Assembly: GCA_021297855.1 (NCBI GenBank) | Contig: JAJTHM010000066.1 | Location: 1-38,099 of the forward strand | DNA: 38,099 bases | DNA from: Sphingobacteriales bacterium | Lineage (GTDB): Bacteria; Bacteroidota; Bacteroidia; Chitinophagales; JADJOU01 | Reading direction: 5' to 3' | Shown here: positions 9,800 to 18,425 of the stretch, piece by piece | Position numbering within the stretch: the stretch's first letter is position 1 | Layout: every line of letters starts with the position of its first letter | Made by a program: the position numbers and the translations under genes | The notes under the pieces: model-generated | Databases searched by the model: none | What the model was told of the DNA's origin: nothing | What the model saw: the letters and a program-made list of their open reading frames with translations, nothing else

Positions 9800-11791
9800 T
9801 TAATTCAAGACCTCAATTTTCATTGTTTTTTCAAAGCCTTTTTCATTAACTAATTTAACCAAGTAAAAGCCTGCGGCTTTGATATCCCAGATTATTGAAG
9901 CACTTGTGGATACATATAAATTCTTTAGCATTTTTCCTCCTAAATCATACACCTCCATTTTAACTGGATTCTTTAGGTTAGAAATCGTTAGTAATTCTCC
10001 ATATTTAATTTGAGTTGGGACAATTAAAACTTCTTCTAGATCAGCAGATGTTATACTACTTCCTCCTGTGCCATTTGCATTAATTTTTACGGAATATTCT
10101 TCCAATTTACAGCCGTTCTTGTCCGTTATGGTTACTACATAACTACCAGCGGCAAGGCCAGTTTGATTACCTCCTGTTTTACCATTACTCCAGTTGTATG
10201 TATACGGGGACGTGCCTCCTTGAGCAGATACTGTAGCTGCAAAACTAGCAGGGAAAGTGGTTGAAGCAGTAATTTTGGTTGGTTCACTTAACTTAGTATC
10301 AAAATATACAGAGGTTCCATCTTGTAACTTAACCTCCAAAGTATGCATACCTGCGCCTACATTATCTATTTGTTTACCCGAAACATTTGTTCCGTTATAT
10401 ACATAGGTATTGGTTGCTACGCCCGTGCTATCCTGTATCAGAAGTTGTCCATTTTTTTCCCCGAAACATTTAGGATTCACCCCTACAAAATTTAAATTGA
10501 CATCTCTCAATCTAAATGCTTGATTCGCAATGACATTATCACCGCAAGCAGACATTTTATTTACAGCACGCACTTTCCAATAGAAAAAGGTATTATTCAA
10601 AGCCGCTCCTAACTTTATTATTGGAATGTTCAAAAAAGTATCTGATATAAGCGTATCGACTAGGAGATCCGTCGGAAGGAAATCATAAGTAGTGCTTATG
10701 GATGTGGTCGTGCTTTTTCCCATAGTTACGAGATATTTCGTGGTACCAGCTAGTTTGTTGAATCTTAATTGAAAATTCTTCCTTGAATAGCGAGCGTTGG
10801 GACTAGCTAGCTGTTTAGGATAAAAATAAGTAAAATTGGTTATTTCAGGAAATACAGGAACGCTTAGGAGTAATAGATCTTTTCTATCTGTATAGTTTGC
10901 CATTGCAGCCTCCATTCTTTTGCCCTGCAATGGTGAAAAGGTATCAGAGCAATCATCATCCGAATAGGACATAAAATTACGACCTACTTTGTTCATTAGA
11001 ATTGTTTTGCCATTTCCATCAGATAATGATGTTCCAGAATAAGGGCATTTCCATCTATTCGCCACATAATCAGGATCTGTATCGCAAAAACCGTCCCCTT
11101 TTGTTAGACAATTCGCCAATGCTCCAGTTCGATCTACACTCTCCCACTCAGTTTTAGGATGCTGTGCTAGGTTCGGTGGATACGTCTGCCCCTCCCATTT
11201 GAAAAATGTATGACGCAAATCTAACCAATGACCCATTTCGTGGGGCAAGGTTTTATTTCCAGGATTCGAGCAGTCGAACTTTTCAGCAGAAGCCTGCATA
11301 AAAATACCGCTGCGCGAAGCGGGTGAGTTCATGGTAGGGAAATCTGTCACATAGCCACAAGCTCCATTTGGATTATTTACCAAATAAATATTACAGTGAT
11401 TCAGCGTATTGTAAAGACCCATTAAAGTCTCATCCTCCGGCTTTTGAATGTCAAAATAATTGTCAGATTTGATGTAACTAATCGTGTCAATATAAAATCG
11501 AATATTGATTTTCGATTTTTCAAAATGATAGTTCATATCACAATGTATGAAATATAGGTAGTTGAGAGGGTAGCCTCCAAAACCATTGCTTCTGGATACG
11601 ATATGATAGTGGATAGGAATATTAATAATGGCTCTAGCACCAAGATAGTCAGGATTTAACTCTGGACGACCTATATCTTCTATCCATTTATCATAATCTT
11701 TATCCTTGGTTCCACAACTAAACTGAGCGTCAAGAGCCAGGTGAATAATACAAAAAGTAAGAAGTAAGGTGTTTTTAATTAACTTGTTCAT
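9800..11791 (-). CDS. M43-type (pappalysin/cytophagalysin-like) metalloprotease with SprB-type module and T9SS type A sorting domain
   Basis: This 663-residue secreted zinc protease has a signal peptide ending near 'LDAQ' (residue 23). The catalytic domain spans about residues 50-310: the zinc motif HEMGHWLDLRH is at 184-194 and the Met-turn-like 'NFMSYSDDDCSDTFSPLQ' begins at 272, as in family M43. In the usual HExxHxxGxxH the eighth position is Gly; here it is Asp191, which is odd for the family. Residues about 435-570 form an SprB/PKD-like module ('GGTSPYTYNWSNG', 'LAAGSYVVTITDKNGC'). Residues about 585-663 are a C-terminal Por-secretion (type A) domain ('VYDLGGKMLKNL', 'AAGFYLVKLVNEKG'), so export through T9SS to the surface or medium is expected. 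The stop lies downstream of a lipoprotein gene only 10 bp away, suggesting one transcript. Substrate is unknown. Confidence 0.92.
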   Translation of the reverse strand: MNKLIKNTLLLTFCIIHLALDAQFSCGTKDKDYDKWIEDIGRPELNPDYLGARAIINIPIHYHIVSRSNGFGGYPLNYLYFIHCDMNYHFEKSKINIRFYIDTISYIKSDNYFDIQKPEDETLMGLYNTLNHCNIYLVNNPNGACGYVTDFPTMNSPASRSGIFMQASAEKFDCSNPGNKTLPHEMGHWLDLRHTFFKWEGQTYPPNLAQHPKTEWESVDRTGALANCLTKGDGFCDTDPDYVANRWKCPYSGTSLSDGNGKTILMNKVGRNFMSYSDDDCSDTFSPLQGKRMEAAMANYTDRKDLLLLSVPVFPEITNFTYFYPKQLASPNARYSRKNFQLRFNKLAGTTKYLVTMGKSTTTSISTTYDFLPTDLLVDTLISDTFLNIPIIKLGAALNNTFFYWKVRAVNKMSACGDNVIANQAFRLRDVNLNFVGVNPKCFGEKNGQLLIQDSTGVATNTYVYNGTNVSGKQIDNVGAGMHTLEVKLQDGTSVYFDTKLSEPTKITASTTFPASFAATVSAQGGTSPYTYNWSNGKTGGNQTGLAAGSYVVTITDKNGCKLEEYSVKINANGTGGSSITSADLEEVLIVPTQIKYGELLTISNLKNPVKMEVYDLGGKMLKNLYVSTSASIIWDIKAAGFYLVKLVNEKGFEKTMKIEVLN

Positions 11792-11801
11792 TAGTAATAA
11801 T

Positions 11802-12260
11802 TTATTTAATGTCTTTTATATTTAGAGGAACGGACTGGTCTATCTCAATTGACTTATTAAAGGCAAGATAACCTACATCAATTTTACCGATGCAACGGAT
11901 ATCAATTGTTTTGCCACTGACAACACTAATAATCGATGATAAATTGCCAATTAAATCAGAAATGTTGACAACAAAGCTTACAGGGATTTCAAAATCGGAT
12001 AATTTGGGAATAGTCATGCCGGGCTGGCTTATCTCAAATTTACCAAGCTTCATCCCTTCTGTCTGGACAGCTAAATTGATGCCATTGAGCTTTATCCCGT
12101 CTATTTTATTAGGATTATATAAATAAGCTACGTTTGTAACTATCACTTGTGTGCCACTGACACTGGCTACCCTCCATTGTCCAAGGCTTTTAAAAGTCGG
12201 CGCAGATATTTGACAGGAGACAAGTCCAAATAATAGAAATACAAAAATTATTTGCTTCAT
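11802..12260 (-). CDS. LEA14/WHy-like lipoprotein
   Basis: A 152-residue protein with a lipoprotein signal (MKQIIFVFLLFGLVSC, predicted lipidated Cys16). The mature part resembles the LEA type 2 / WHy beta-sandwich: a conserved-looking 'VAYLYNPNKIDGIKLNGINLAV' region (residues about 45-66), then 'IPVSFVVNISDLIGN' and a final strand region 'IDVGYLAFNKSIEIDQSVPL'. Such proteins in Bacteroidota are small periplasmic or outer-membrane lipoproteins of uncertain role, sometimes tied to desiccation or stress by family name only. It starts the transcript that continues into the M43 protease 10 bp downstream. The ATG at 12260 is supported by a -7 element that leaves almost no leader. Confidence 0.75.
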   Translation of the reverse strand: MKQIIFVFLLFGLVSCQISAPTFKSLGQWRVASVSGTQVIVTNVAYLYNPNKIDGIKLNGINLAVQTEGMKLGKFEISQPGMTIPKLSDFEIPVSFVVNISDLIGNLSSIISVVSGKTIDIRCIGKIDVGYLAFNKSIEIDQSVPLNIKDIK

Positions 12261-12264
12261 TCTA

Positions 12265-12298
12265 CAAATTTAGTAAATATAAATTTAATTTATACAAT
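12265..12298 (-). promoter_or_regulatory. Promoter of the LEA-like lipoprotein / M43 protease operon
   Basis: On the minus strand TAAATTTG (plus 12265-12272) matches TAnnTTTG, and a TTG lies 22 nt upstream of it, in the right range for a Bacteroidota -33 element. Transcription would begin within a few bases of the ATG at 12260, so the mRNA would be leaderless or nearly so. Confidence 0.5.
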
Positions 12299-12690
12299 AA
12301 AAATTGAAGGCTCCAAAGTGCATATTCTAGGCCCATAAAAAGAAAAAATCGACGTGCAACAGTCCATATTCGGTCTTTCAATGATTGATTATCAATCCTG
12401 TCCTATTATACATATCAAGTGTTCAAAAATTACAGCACTTGCAAACCAATTTGCAATACTTTGCAACGACTTATTAAACTTATTGTATTTTATTCGGACA
12501 CAAGTGATAAAAAATATCGATGAAAGAGAATAAAACTTAATTACGTGAATCGTTTCTTCCCTTGGAGTCTCCTAAAAATGAATTCAATGGCTGACTAGAT
12601 AAAGTAAAAGACTAGCTAATATAACTGCTGGGTCCACTTTGAGTGACTCAGTGAAATATAGACAGAGCGAAATTACTTCCCCTTCATACA
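12299..12690. other. Divergent intergenic region with three phased TTGCAA palindromes
   Basis: No coding sequence is recognised here. TTGCAA, its own reverse complement, occurs at 12439-12444, 12451-12456 and 12461-12466, i.e. at 12- and 10-base intervals, about one helical turn. A separate imperfect palindrome TGAGTGACTCA lies at 12641-12651, inside CACTTTGAGTGACTCAGTG. Both lie between the divergent promoters of the lipoprotein operon and the ABC-F gene and could be protein-binding sites; this is inference from position and symmetry. Confidence 0.35.
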
Positions 12691-12725
12691 TTGTAGGTCT
12701 AGTTTTATTGAATAGCCTATATTTG
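12691..12725 (+). promoter_or_regulatory. Promoter of the ABC-F gene
   Basis: TATATTTG at 12718-12725 matches TAnnTTTG, and a TTG at 12691-12693 lies 24 nt upstream, slightly long for a -33 element. The predicted start of transcription leaves a leader of about 15 nt before the ATG at 12746. Confidence 0.5.
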
Positions 12726-12745
12726 CACTCCAATTTTTACGACCC

Positions 12746-14608
12746 ATGAACTACCTCGCTATAGAAAACCTAACCCTCCATTATGGAGATAAGGTCATTT
12801 TTGAAGACATCAATTTCTATATTAATAAAGGGGACAAAGTGGCTCTGGTAGCCAAAAATGGGACGGGTAAAACCACATTATTGAAAATGATATTTGGAGA
12901 GGAACTACCAAGCAGCAATGCCAAGTTTTTCATCCATTCAGATGTCAAAGTGGGCTATTTGCAGCAAGACACTCCACTAGACGAGACTAAGACTATACGC
13001 GAAGTGCTTTTTAGTCAGAATTCGGAAAAATTTCAAGCCATAGATAATTACAACAAAGCCATGGAAGGCAACTATTCCTTGGAAGACGCTATGGTAGCTA
13101 TGGATAAGCTCCAAGTATGGGACTTGGAATCGAGAATGAGTCAGATATTGGGTAAACTCGATATTTATGACCTAGATCAGCGAGTAGGAAGTCTTTCTGG
13201 AGGTCAGAAGAAGCGGGTAGCACTTTCAGCTATTTTGATAGAAGAGCCAGATTTAATCCTCATGGACGAGCCTACCAATCACCTAGATCCAGAGATGATA
13301 GAATGGTTGGAGAATTATTTAAAGAGTCGGGAATTGACCTTATTGGTCATCACCCACGACCGTTACTTTCTAGATGCTGTTTGTAACCAAATCGTAGAAT
13401 TAGAAAACGGCAAAATGCAGAAATATGCGGGCAACTATGCCTACTATCTCGATAAAAAGCAACTTCAAATGGATATTCTTTTCTCACAAAATGAAAAGAT
13501 GAAAAATATTTTTCGCAGGGAAAAAGAATGGATGAGCAAGCAGCCTAAAGCCCGCACCACTAAAGCAAAATCGCGGATAGACAACTTCGACACTATTGAA
13601 GAAAATACAGTTCTCAAACCGAAAAAGGAAGAATTAAAACTGGAGACAGTTGAAAATAGATTAGGGAGTAAAATTCTAGAATTTCATAAAGCGTATAAAT
13701 CATTTGGTGATAAGAAAATACTAGAAAATTTTGAATATAAATTCAAGCGCAATGAAAAAGTCGGAATCGTAGGGAAAAATGGAGTCGGAAAAACGACCTT
13801 TCTCAACCTCATTTTAGGTATAGAAAAGCCAGATAAAGGTGAGGTGGTGCTAGGCGAAACTGTCAAATTAGGTTACTACAGGCAAGAAAATAATGAATTT
13901 GATGGTGAAAAGCGCATGATAGAAATCATCAAAGATGTTGCAGAACATATACCACTCAAAGGCGGCAAGTCTTATACCGCATCGCAAATGCTAGAGCGTT
14001 TTCTCTTCCCAGGACATATGCACTATGTATTTGTCAAAAAACTAAGCGGTGGAGAGAAGCGTCGTTTGTCGCTGATTCGCACGTTGATGCTCAATCCTAA
14101 TTTCCTCATTCTCGATGAACCTACGAATGATTTGGATATCATAACCCTCAATGTACTCCAAGAATTTATCGAAGAGTTTGAAGGCTGCGTCATAGTCATA
14201 TCCCACGATAGATACTTTATGGATAATTGTGTGGAGCATCTCTTTTGCTTCGAGGGAAATGGGAAAGTGCGAGACTATTACGGCACCTATTCCGAGTATC
14301 GAAATGAACTACTCGAAAATAAATACAACAACACCGAATCGAAGCCTGAATCTGAAAAGGTAATTGAAAGCAAGTCTAACACTGCAAAAGCCACCAACAA
14401 ACTCAACTTTAATGAGCAACGAGAGTTTACTAAGATAGAAAAGGAGCTGCCAAAGTTAGAAGCAGAACAATCCGAACTTTCAACTAAACTAACTGAAAAC
14501 TTAGCTTTCGAAGAACTACAAAAAGTCACTAATAGGTTATCCACCATAGCTAAAACGATGGAAGACTATAATATGCGCTGGCTAGAGCTGGCGGAGAAAA
14601 TGGGTTAA
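12746..14608 (+). CDS. uup: ABC-F family ATPase, Uup-type
   Basis: A soluble 620-residue protein with two ABC ATPase domains in one chain and no membrane segments. Domain 1 has Walker A AKNGTGKT (36-43), signature LSGGQ (150-154) and Walker B 'LILMDEPTNHLD'. Domain 2 has GKNGVGKT (343-350), LSGGE (433-437) and 'FLILDEPTNDLD'. The charged helical linker between the domains is at about 230-300. The first Walker A begins with Ala rather than Gly, which is common in Bacteroidota ABC-F proteins as far as known. A C-terminal charged coiled coil (about 555-620, 'LNFNEQREFTKIEKELPKLE') is the feature that points to Uup rather than EttA. ABC-F proteins act on ribosomes or nucleic acid rather than transport; Uup has been linked to ribosome and DNA-repair phenotypes. 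The gene is alone on its strand and converges on glutamine synthetase. Confidence 0.9.
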   Translation: MNYLAIENLTLHYGDKVIFEDINFYINKGDKVALVAKNGTGKTTLLKMIFGEELPSSNAKFFIHSDVKVGYLQQDTPLDETKTIREVLFSQNSEKFQAIDNYNKAMEGNYSLEDAMVAMDKLQVWDLESRMSQILGKLDIYDLDQRVGSLSGGQKKRVALSAILIEEPDLILMDEPTNHLDPEMIEWLENYLKSRELTLLVITHDRYFLDAVCNQIVELENGKMQKYAGNYAYYLDKKQLQMDILFSQNEKMKNIFRREKEWMSKQPKARTTKAKSRIDNFDTIEENTVLKPKKEELKLETVENRLGSKILEFHKAYKSFGDKKILENFEYKFKRNEKVGIVGKNGVGKTTFLNLILGIEKPDKGEVVLGETVKLGYYRQENNEFDGEKRMIEIIKDVAEHIPLKGGKSYTASQMLERFLFPGHMHYVFVKKLSGGEKRRLSLIRTLMLNPNFLILDEPTNDLDIITLNVLQEFIEEFEGCVIVISHDRYFMDNCVEHLFCFEGNGKVRDYYGTYSEYRNELLENKYNNTESKPESEKVIESKSNTAKATNKLNFNEQREFTKIEKELPKLEAEQSELSTKLTENLAFEELQKVTNRLSTIAKTMEDYNMRWLELAEKMG

Positions 14609-14647
14609 AAAAAAGTGTTGAGTCTAAACTTAATAAACCCAACACTT
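14607..14647 (-). terminator. Intrinsic terminator of the glutamine synthetase gene
   Basis: AAGTGTTG (14613-14620) and CAACACTT (14640-14647) form a perfect 8-bp stem around a 19-nt loop. Read on the minus strand the stem is followed by a run of T (A-run 14607-14614 on plus), so it terminates glnN. On the plus strand no T-run follows, although the hairpin may also affect the ABC-F transcript, whose stop codon is at 14606-14608. Confidence 0.7.
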
Positions 14648-14668
14648 CAAACTTATCAGTTCAAACTA

Positions 14669-16861
14669 CTACTTCAAACTTAATATTTCTCTATACTTAG
14701 GTAGAGGCCATAAGCTATTATCCACCAATTGTTCTAACTTATCTGCATGATATCTAATTTCATCGAAATAAGGAACGACTTTGTCGCAATATGCTTTTGC
14801 TTTGGCCGCATTATCATCCATTTTATTGCAAACTTTTCGAGCCTCTATCATGGAGTCTACTAGTGATTTTACTTGAGCTAGATGACCAGAAATGGTTTGT
14901 ACAAGTTCGGATTGTGCTTTGTACATATTCTTATCAAAGCCGGCTTCTTTGAGTTTGATAATATTATCCAACATATTATTTTGATATTGAATCGCCGCTG
15001 GTATAATATTATTGACACAAAGCTCGCCAATCAATCGCCCTTCGATTTGTACTTTGAGAAGATAGTTGTGGTTAAAAATATCATAGCGCGCTTCCATCTC
15101 TCTTTCGGAAAGTACACCATGACGAGCGAATACATCTACTGTATCCTTGACCATCCAGAAATCCAACGCATTCGGCGTGGTGCGCGCATTATTCAGTCCT
15201 CTTTTGGCTGCTTCAGCTGCCCATTCATCGCTGTAGTTGTCTCCTTCGAAAAGAATATTTTGAGACTCTAAAATATAGTTTTTCAGTATGCGCATGATCG
15301 CACCTTCTTTCTTTTCGCCTTCTTTGCTGATGAGATTTTCTACATCGTTTTTAAATCGTGTGAATTGATCAGCGACAATCGTATTGATAACCACCATAGT
15401 CGAAGAACAGTTGGCTGAAGAACCAGTGGCTCTGATTTCAAACTTATTTCCTGTAAAGGCAAATGGAGACGTTCTATTTCTATCGGTATTATCTAGTAAA
15501 ATATCTGGAATCTGATTGTGAATATGCAGTTTCAAATCTTCTGTCAGTAGTGGATTCGACTTATTGTCACTCACTTTTTCAGCGACTTCATTTAAAACAT
15601 TGGTCAGAGCCGTTCCTATAAAAACTGATATAATAGCAGGAGGCGCTTCGTTGGCTCCTAGTCTGTGATCATTTCCGGCCGAGGCTATCGCAGCTCTCAA
15701 CACATCGCTATATCTAGCCACAGCTGCTATTACATTGACAAAGGTAGTCAAGAAAAGCATGTTCGTTTTTGGTGTTTTACCAGGAGACAAAAGGTTTTTG
15801 CCAGTGTTGGTGCTCATCGACCAGTTATTGTGCTTGCCACTTCCATTGACACCCTTAAACGGTTTTTCATGCAATAAAACTTTCAGTTTATGCTTTTGTC
15901 CCACTTTTTCCATCACATCCATTAGGAGCTGGTTGTGATCTACTGCCACATTGCACTCTTCAAACATAGGTGCACATTCAAACTGACATGGAGCTACCTC
16001 GTTATGTCGTGTGCGAATAGGAATACCTAAAAGGTGGCACTCTCTTTCGAGGTCAATCATAAAGTTTAAGGCTCTATCGGGAATTGCACCGAAGTAATGA
16101 TCTTCTAGTTGTTGGCCTTTCGCAGGGATAGCACCTAATAGCGTCCTACCCGTGTACATAAGATCTGGCCTCGAGTGATAATAAGCTTCATCAATCAAAA
16201 AATATTCCTGCTCCCATCCAAGGGTAGCTGTGATTTTTGTAGCAGCTTTATCGAAGTAATTGACTACTGGCAATACCGCCTTTTCCATAGCTTCGATGGA
16301 CTTTAAAAGGGGTGCTTTAAAATCTAAGGTCTCCCCTGTATAGCTTATAAATATAGTAGGAATACAAAGTGTTTTACCGAATTGGCTCTCCATCAAAAAT
16401 GCTGGAGAAGTTGGATCCCATGCAGTATAGCCTCTTGCCTCAAAGGTTTGGCGAATACCTCCATTGGGAAAACTGGAAGCATCTGGTTCTTGCTGCACGA
16501 GATTGCTCGCTCCAAAGCTCTCTATCGCCTTTCCATTTTCTGATGGCTCAAAAAATGAGTCATGCTTCTCAGCGGTCAAACCTGTCAAAGGTTGAAACCA
16601 ATGCGTATAGCTCTTAGCGCCATGCTCTATCGCCCAGTTTTTCATTCCTTGAGCTATATGTTCAGCGGTCTCTCTATCTATTTTTTGATTATGGGATACG
16701 CATTCTTTAAGTTGTTTATAAACTTTATTGGATACGTAGTTTTTTAGTTTATCATCTGTAAAAACGTTCTGCGCATAATAGTCCGACACCTTGTGCGATA
16801 TAAATTCAATTTTCGGAATTTCTCTATTATTTGCCGCTTTAATTGCTGAAAATCGAGTCAT
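14669..16861 (-). CDS. glnN: Glutamine synthetase type III
   Basis: This 730-residue cytoplasmic enzyme makes glutamine from glutamate, ammonia and ATP. The length of about 730 residues and overall sequence match the GSIII (GlnN) class found in Bacteroidota rather than the roughly 470-residue GSI. Conserved catalytic segments are visible: GWEQEYFL (215-222, metal-binding Glu residues), HNEVAPCQFE (286-295), NGSGKHNNWSMST (339-351, with the His and Asn of the active site) and GNDHRLGANEAPPAI (396-410). The N-terminal GSIII-specific part is at about 1-160 and the C-terminal extension includes a helical end. The ATG at 16861 is supported by a strong promoter just upstream, and a hairpin terminator follows the stop. 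It is a monocistronic unit; nitrogen regulation is likely from the pathway, but no operator was recognised. Confidence 0.96.
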   Translation of the reverse strand: MTRFSAIKAANNREIPKIEFISHKVSDYYAQNVFTDDKLKNYVSNKVYKQLKECVSHNQKIDRETAEHIAQGMKNWAIEHGAKSYTHWFQPLTGLTAEKHDSFFEPSENGKAIESFGASNLVQQEPDASSFPNGGIRQTFEARGYTAWDPTSPAFLMESQFGKTLCIPTIFISYTGETLDFKAPLLKSIEAMEKAVLPVVNYFDKAATKITATLGWEQEYFLIDEAYYHSRPDLMYTGRTLLGAIPAKGQQLEDHYFGAIPDRALNFMIDLERECHLLGIPIRTRHNEVAPCQFECAPMFEECNVAVDHNQLLMDVMEKVGQKHKLKVLLHEKPFKGVNGSGKHNNWSMSTNTGKNLLSPGKTPKTNMLFLTTFVNVIAAVARYSDVLRAAIASAGNDHRLGANEAPPAIISVFIGTALTNVLNEVAEKVSDNKSNPLLTEDLKLHIHNQIPDILLDNTDRNRTSPFAFTGNKFEIRATGSSANCSSTMVVINTIVADQFTRFKNDVENLISKEGEKKEGAIMRILKNYILESQNILFEGDNYSDEWAAEAAKRGLNNARTTPNALDFWMVKDTVDVFARHGVLSEREMEARYDIFNHNYLLKVQIEGRLIGELCVNNIIPAAIQYQNNMLDNIIKLKEAGFDKNMYKAQSELVQTISGHLAQVKSLVDSMIEARKVCNKMDDNAAKAKAYCDKVVPYFDEIRYHADKLEQLVDNSLWPLPKYREILSLK

Positions 16862-16889
16862 AATTGAAATAATTTAAAGTTTACAGCGA

Positions 16890-16919
16890 CAAAAATAAAC
16901 TTTATTTTGATAAATGCAA
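16890..16919 (-). promoter_or_regulatory. Promoter of glnN
   Basis: The minus strand reads TTG, then 19 nt, then TATTTTTG (plus 16890-16897), an excellent match to the Bacteroidota housekeeping promoter (-33 TTG, -7 TAnnTTTG). The leader would be about 25 nt before the ATG at 16861. It is the best-formed promoter in the window. Confidence 0.7.
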
Positions 16920-17223
16920 TTATTTTTTCATATAGTTTTTTTTCTAATATTTAGAATCGATTGGTTATTGATTAAATCTAAAATACTGAACTAGTTCTCC
17001 ATCAATAATTAAATTTTTCAAGACAACAATTTTCTATCTAGTATATGATACCTTAAAACTTCAATAAAACTTACTAGAGTTCTTAATAAGTTTATAATTA
17101 ATAAAAATACCTAGATTTTACAATTGAAATAGCAAAAGAACTTAAAAAGATAAAGGTTTGCTAAAGATTGAAGGATTTTAAAAATTTTTCAAGTCTAAGA
17201 ATAAAAAACAACGACTTAAATCA
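16920..17223. other. AT-rich intergenic region, no gene recognised
   Basis: Very AT-rich, with A and T runs. The only structure I see is a 7-bp inverted repeat AAACTTA / TAAGTTT (17067-17073 and 17087-17093, 13-nt loop), which could be a weak terminator for the DUF6089 gene whose stop is at 17224. No convincing open reading frame is present. Confidence 0.4.
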
Positions 17224-18144
17224 TTACTTTGTAAAATCCCAAAACTTTCTTTTTTTGTTGTCTTCGGCAGTAGAACAACCAGATTTCTCTTTTATAAAAT
17301 AACTGAACTTAATTTGACCAGTTAACCAATGATCATTTTGTTTTGAATCACCTCTTCGCTCTCCTGTAGCATAAAAATTAGGTCTATATCCATACGCTAA
17401 ATTCTGCGCTATCGAAGCATTAACTGGATTAAAAGTAGAAAATAAATTCTTATCGGGATAAACTGTACTAACATCATCTATATAGTCAGTAAAGGTATAG
17501 CTATATTGAAAGTCTAAACTAACTGAGAATCTTCTTGAAGGCGGAGTAAAGCGTATTCCTGCACCTACTGGCAAGCAAATTTGAGTAAGACTATAGCGAG
17601 ATGTGTTATTCCCTAAACTTTGACCTTCTGTTGAAAGAGGCTGAAGCTCAATTTCTTTACCTTGATAAATAGTTTTAGGATTAAAGCCAAATATACCAAA
17701 CCCAAGACTGACAAACGGGGAAAAGTGCCATTTAGTAGTTTTATTCCATCTATCATTCACTCTCCAAGGTTCAAATTTCAAATCAACAAAACCTTGGTTT
17801 ACAGTAGAAAAGAAACTAAGATTCCTTTGATACCTTATTAAATTATTACCAGTTGAATTAGCACCATTGTCTGAATCATAACCAGAAAGATATAAGTGAT
17901 AAAAGTTCAATCCAATGCTAAATCTTTGTTTAAAATTTAATCTATAAGATACTGAATAACTAGCTTTATAATTCCGAAAATCAAAATTATCTAGAACTAA
18001 AGCCAAGGGATATGTATAATCAAAATTTCTAATATTTAGGTCTCCGTAATAATATGAAAATCCCGCACCTGCACTGAATTCATGAAACTGGGAGTAGGTT
18101 TTAAGGCTGCTAGTTAAAATTAACACAACAATAAGTTTACGCAT
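17224..18144 (-). CDS. DUF6089-family outer-membrane beta-barrel protein
   Basis: About 306 residues from the ATG at 18144 (MRKLIVVLILTSSLKTYSQ signal peptide). An upstream in-frame TTG at 18177 was rejected because it lies within a TAnnTTTG promoter element. The mature protein alternates short aromatic and polar strands typical of an outer-membrane barrel. It carries hallmarks I associate with DUF6089: 'AGAGFSYYYGDLN' near the N-terminus, 'FSPFVSLGFGIFGFNP', 'ELQPLSTEGQ', 'YSLTQICLPVGAGIRF', 'SYTFTDYIDDVSTVYPD' and a final 'QIKFSYFI' strand. Unlike many family members it continues for about 20 residues after the last strand ('KEKSGCSTAEDNKKRKFWDF'). Its function is not established. It stands alone, separated by about 250-360 bp from both neighbours. 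Confidence 0.8.
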   Translation of the reverse strand: MRKLIVVLILTSSLKTYSQFHEFSAGAGFSYYYGDLNIRNFDYTYPLALVLDNFDFRNYKASYSVSYRLNFKQRFSIGLNFYHLYLSGYDSDNGANSTGNNLIRYQRNLSFFSTVNQGFVDLKFEPWRVNDRWNKTTKWHFSPFVSLGFGIFGFNPKTIYQGKEIELQPLSTEGQSLGNNTSRYSLTQICLPVGAGIRFTPPSRRFSVSLDFQYSYTFTDYIDDVSTVYPDKNLFSTFNPVNASIAQNLAYGYRPNFYATGERRGDSKQNDHWLTGQIKFSYFIKEKSGCSTAEDNKKRKFWDFTK

Positions 18145-18164
18145 ATAAATTTGATTTAACAAAA

Positions 18165-18172
18165 CAAAGATA
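18165..18172 (-). promoter_or_regulatory. -7 element of the DUF6089 gene
   Basis: Minus-strand TATCTTTG matches TAnnTTTG and predicts a leader of about 14 nt before the ATG at 18144. It overlaps the upstream in-frame TTG at 18177, which decides the start in favour of the ATG. Confidence 0.55.
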
Positions 18173-18236
18173 TACAATTAATCAGAAGTAATAATAATTT
18201 AGGGCATTATGAAAAAAAAGCTAACATTGTCTAGTT

Positions 18237-18293
18237 ATGAAGAAATTCAAAATTAAGATTGTTTTTGCTATACTTTTAATTTATGCGGATTAA
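18237..18293 (+). other. Very short signal-peptide-like ORF, possible remnant
   Basis: An ATG-initiated frame of 18 codons reads MKKFKIKIVFAILLIYAD then stop. It looks like a signal peptide or single hydrophobic helix and could be a decayed gene start or a micropeptide. The rest of 18178-18425 holds nothing I recognise, apart from the short direct repeat ACTTTTAATTT near 18274 and 18361. Low confidence. Confidence 0.2.
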
Positions 18294-18425
18294 AAAATTG
18301 TTTTCAGTAGTAATACCAAACCACAAGAATTGATGGCTATATGTGGCATTTATTGGGTATTACTTTTAATTTGTTTAAAATTCTTACTCATTCGCTAAAA
18401 TCTTGGCTTTCAAGTTTTTTTCAAA

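Noticed and set aside
14882..15271. Plus-strand frame of 129 codons
   Set aside because: It is antisense to glutamine synthetase in a region with clear conserved GSIII sequence on the other strand.
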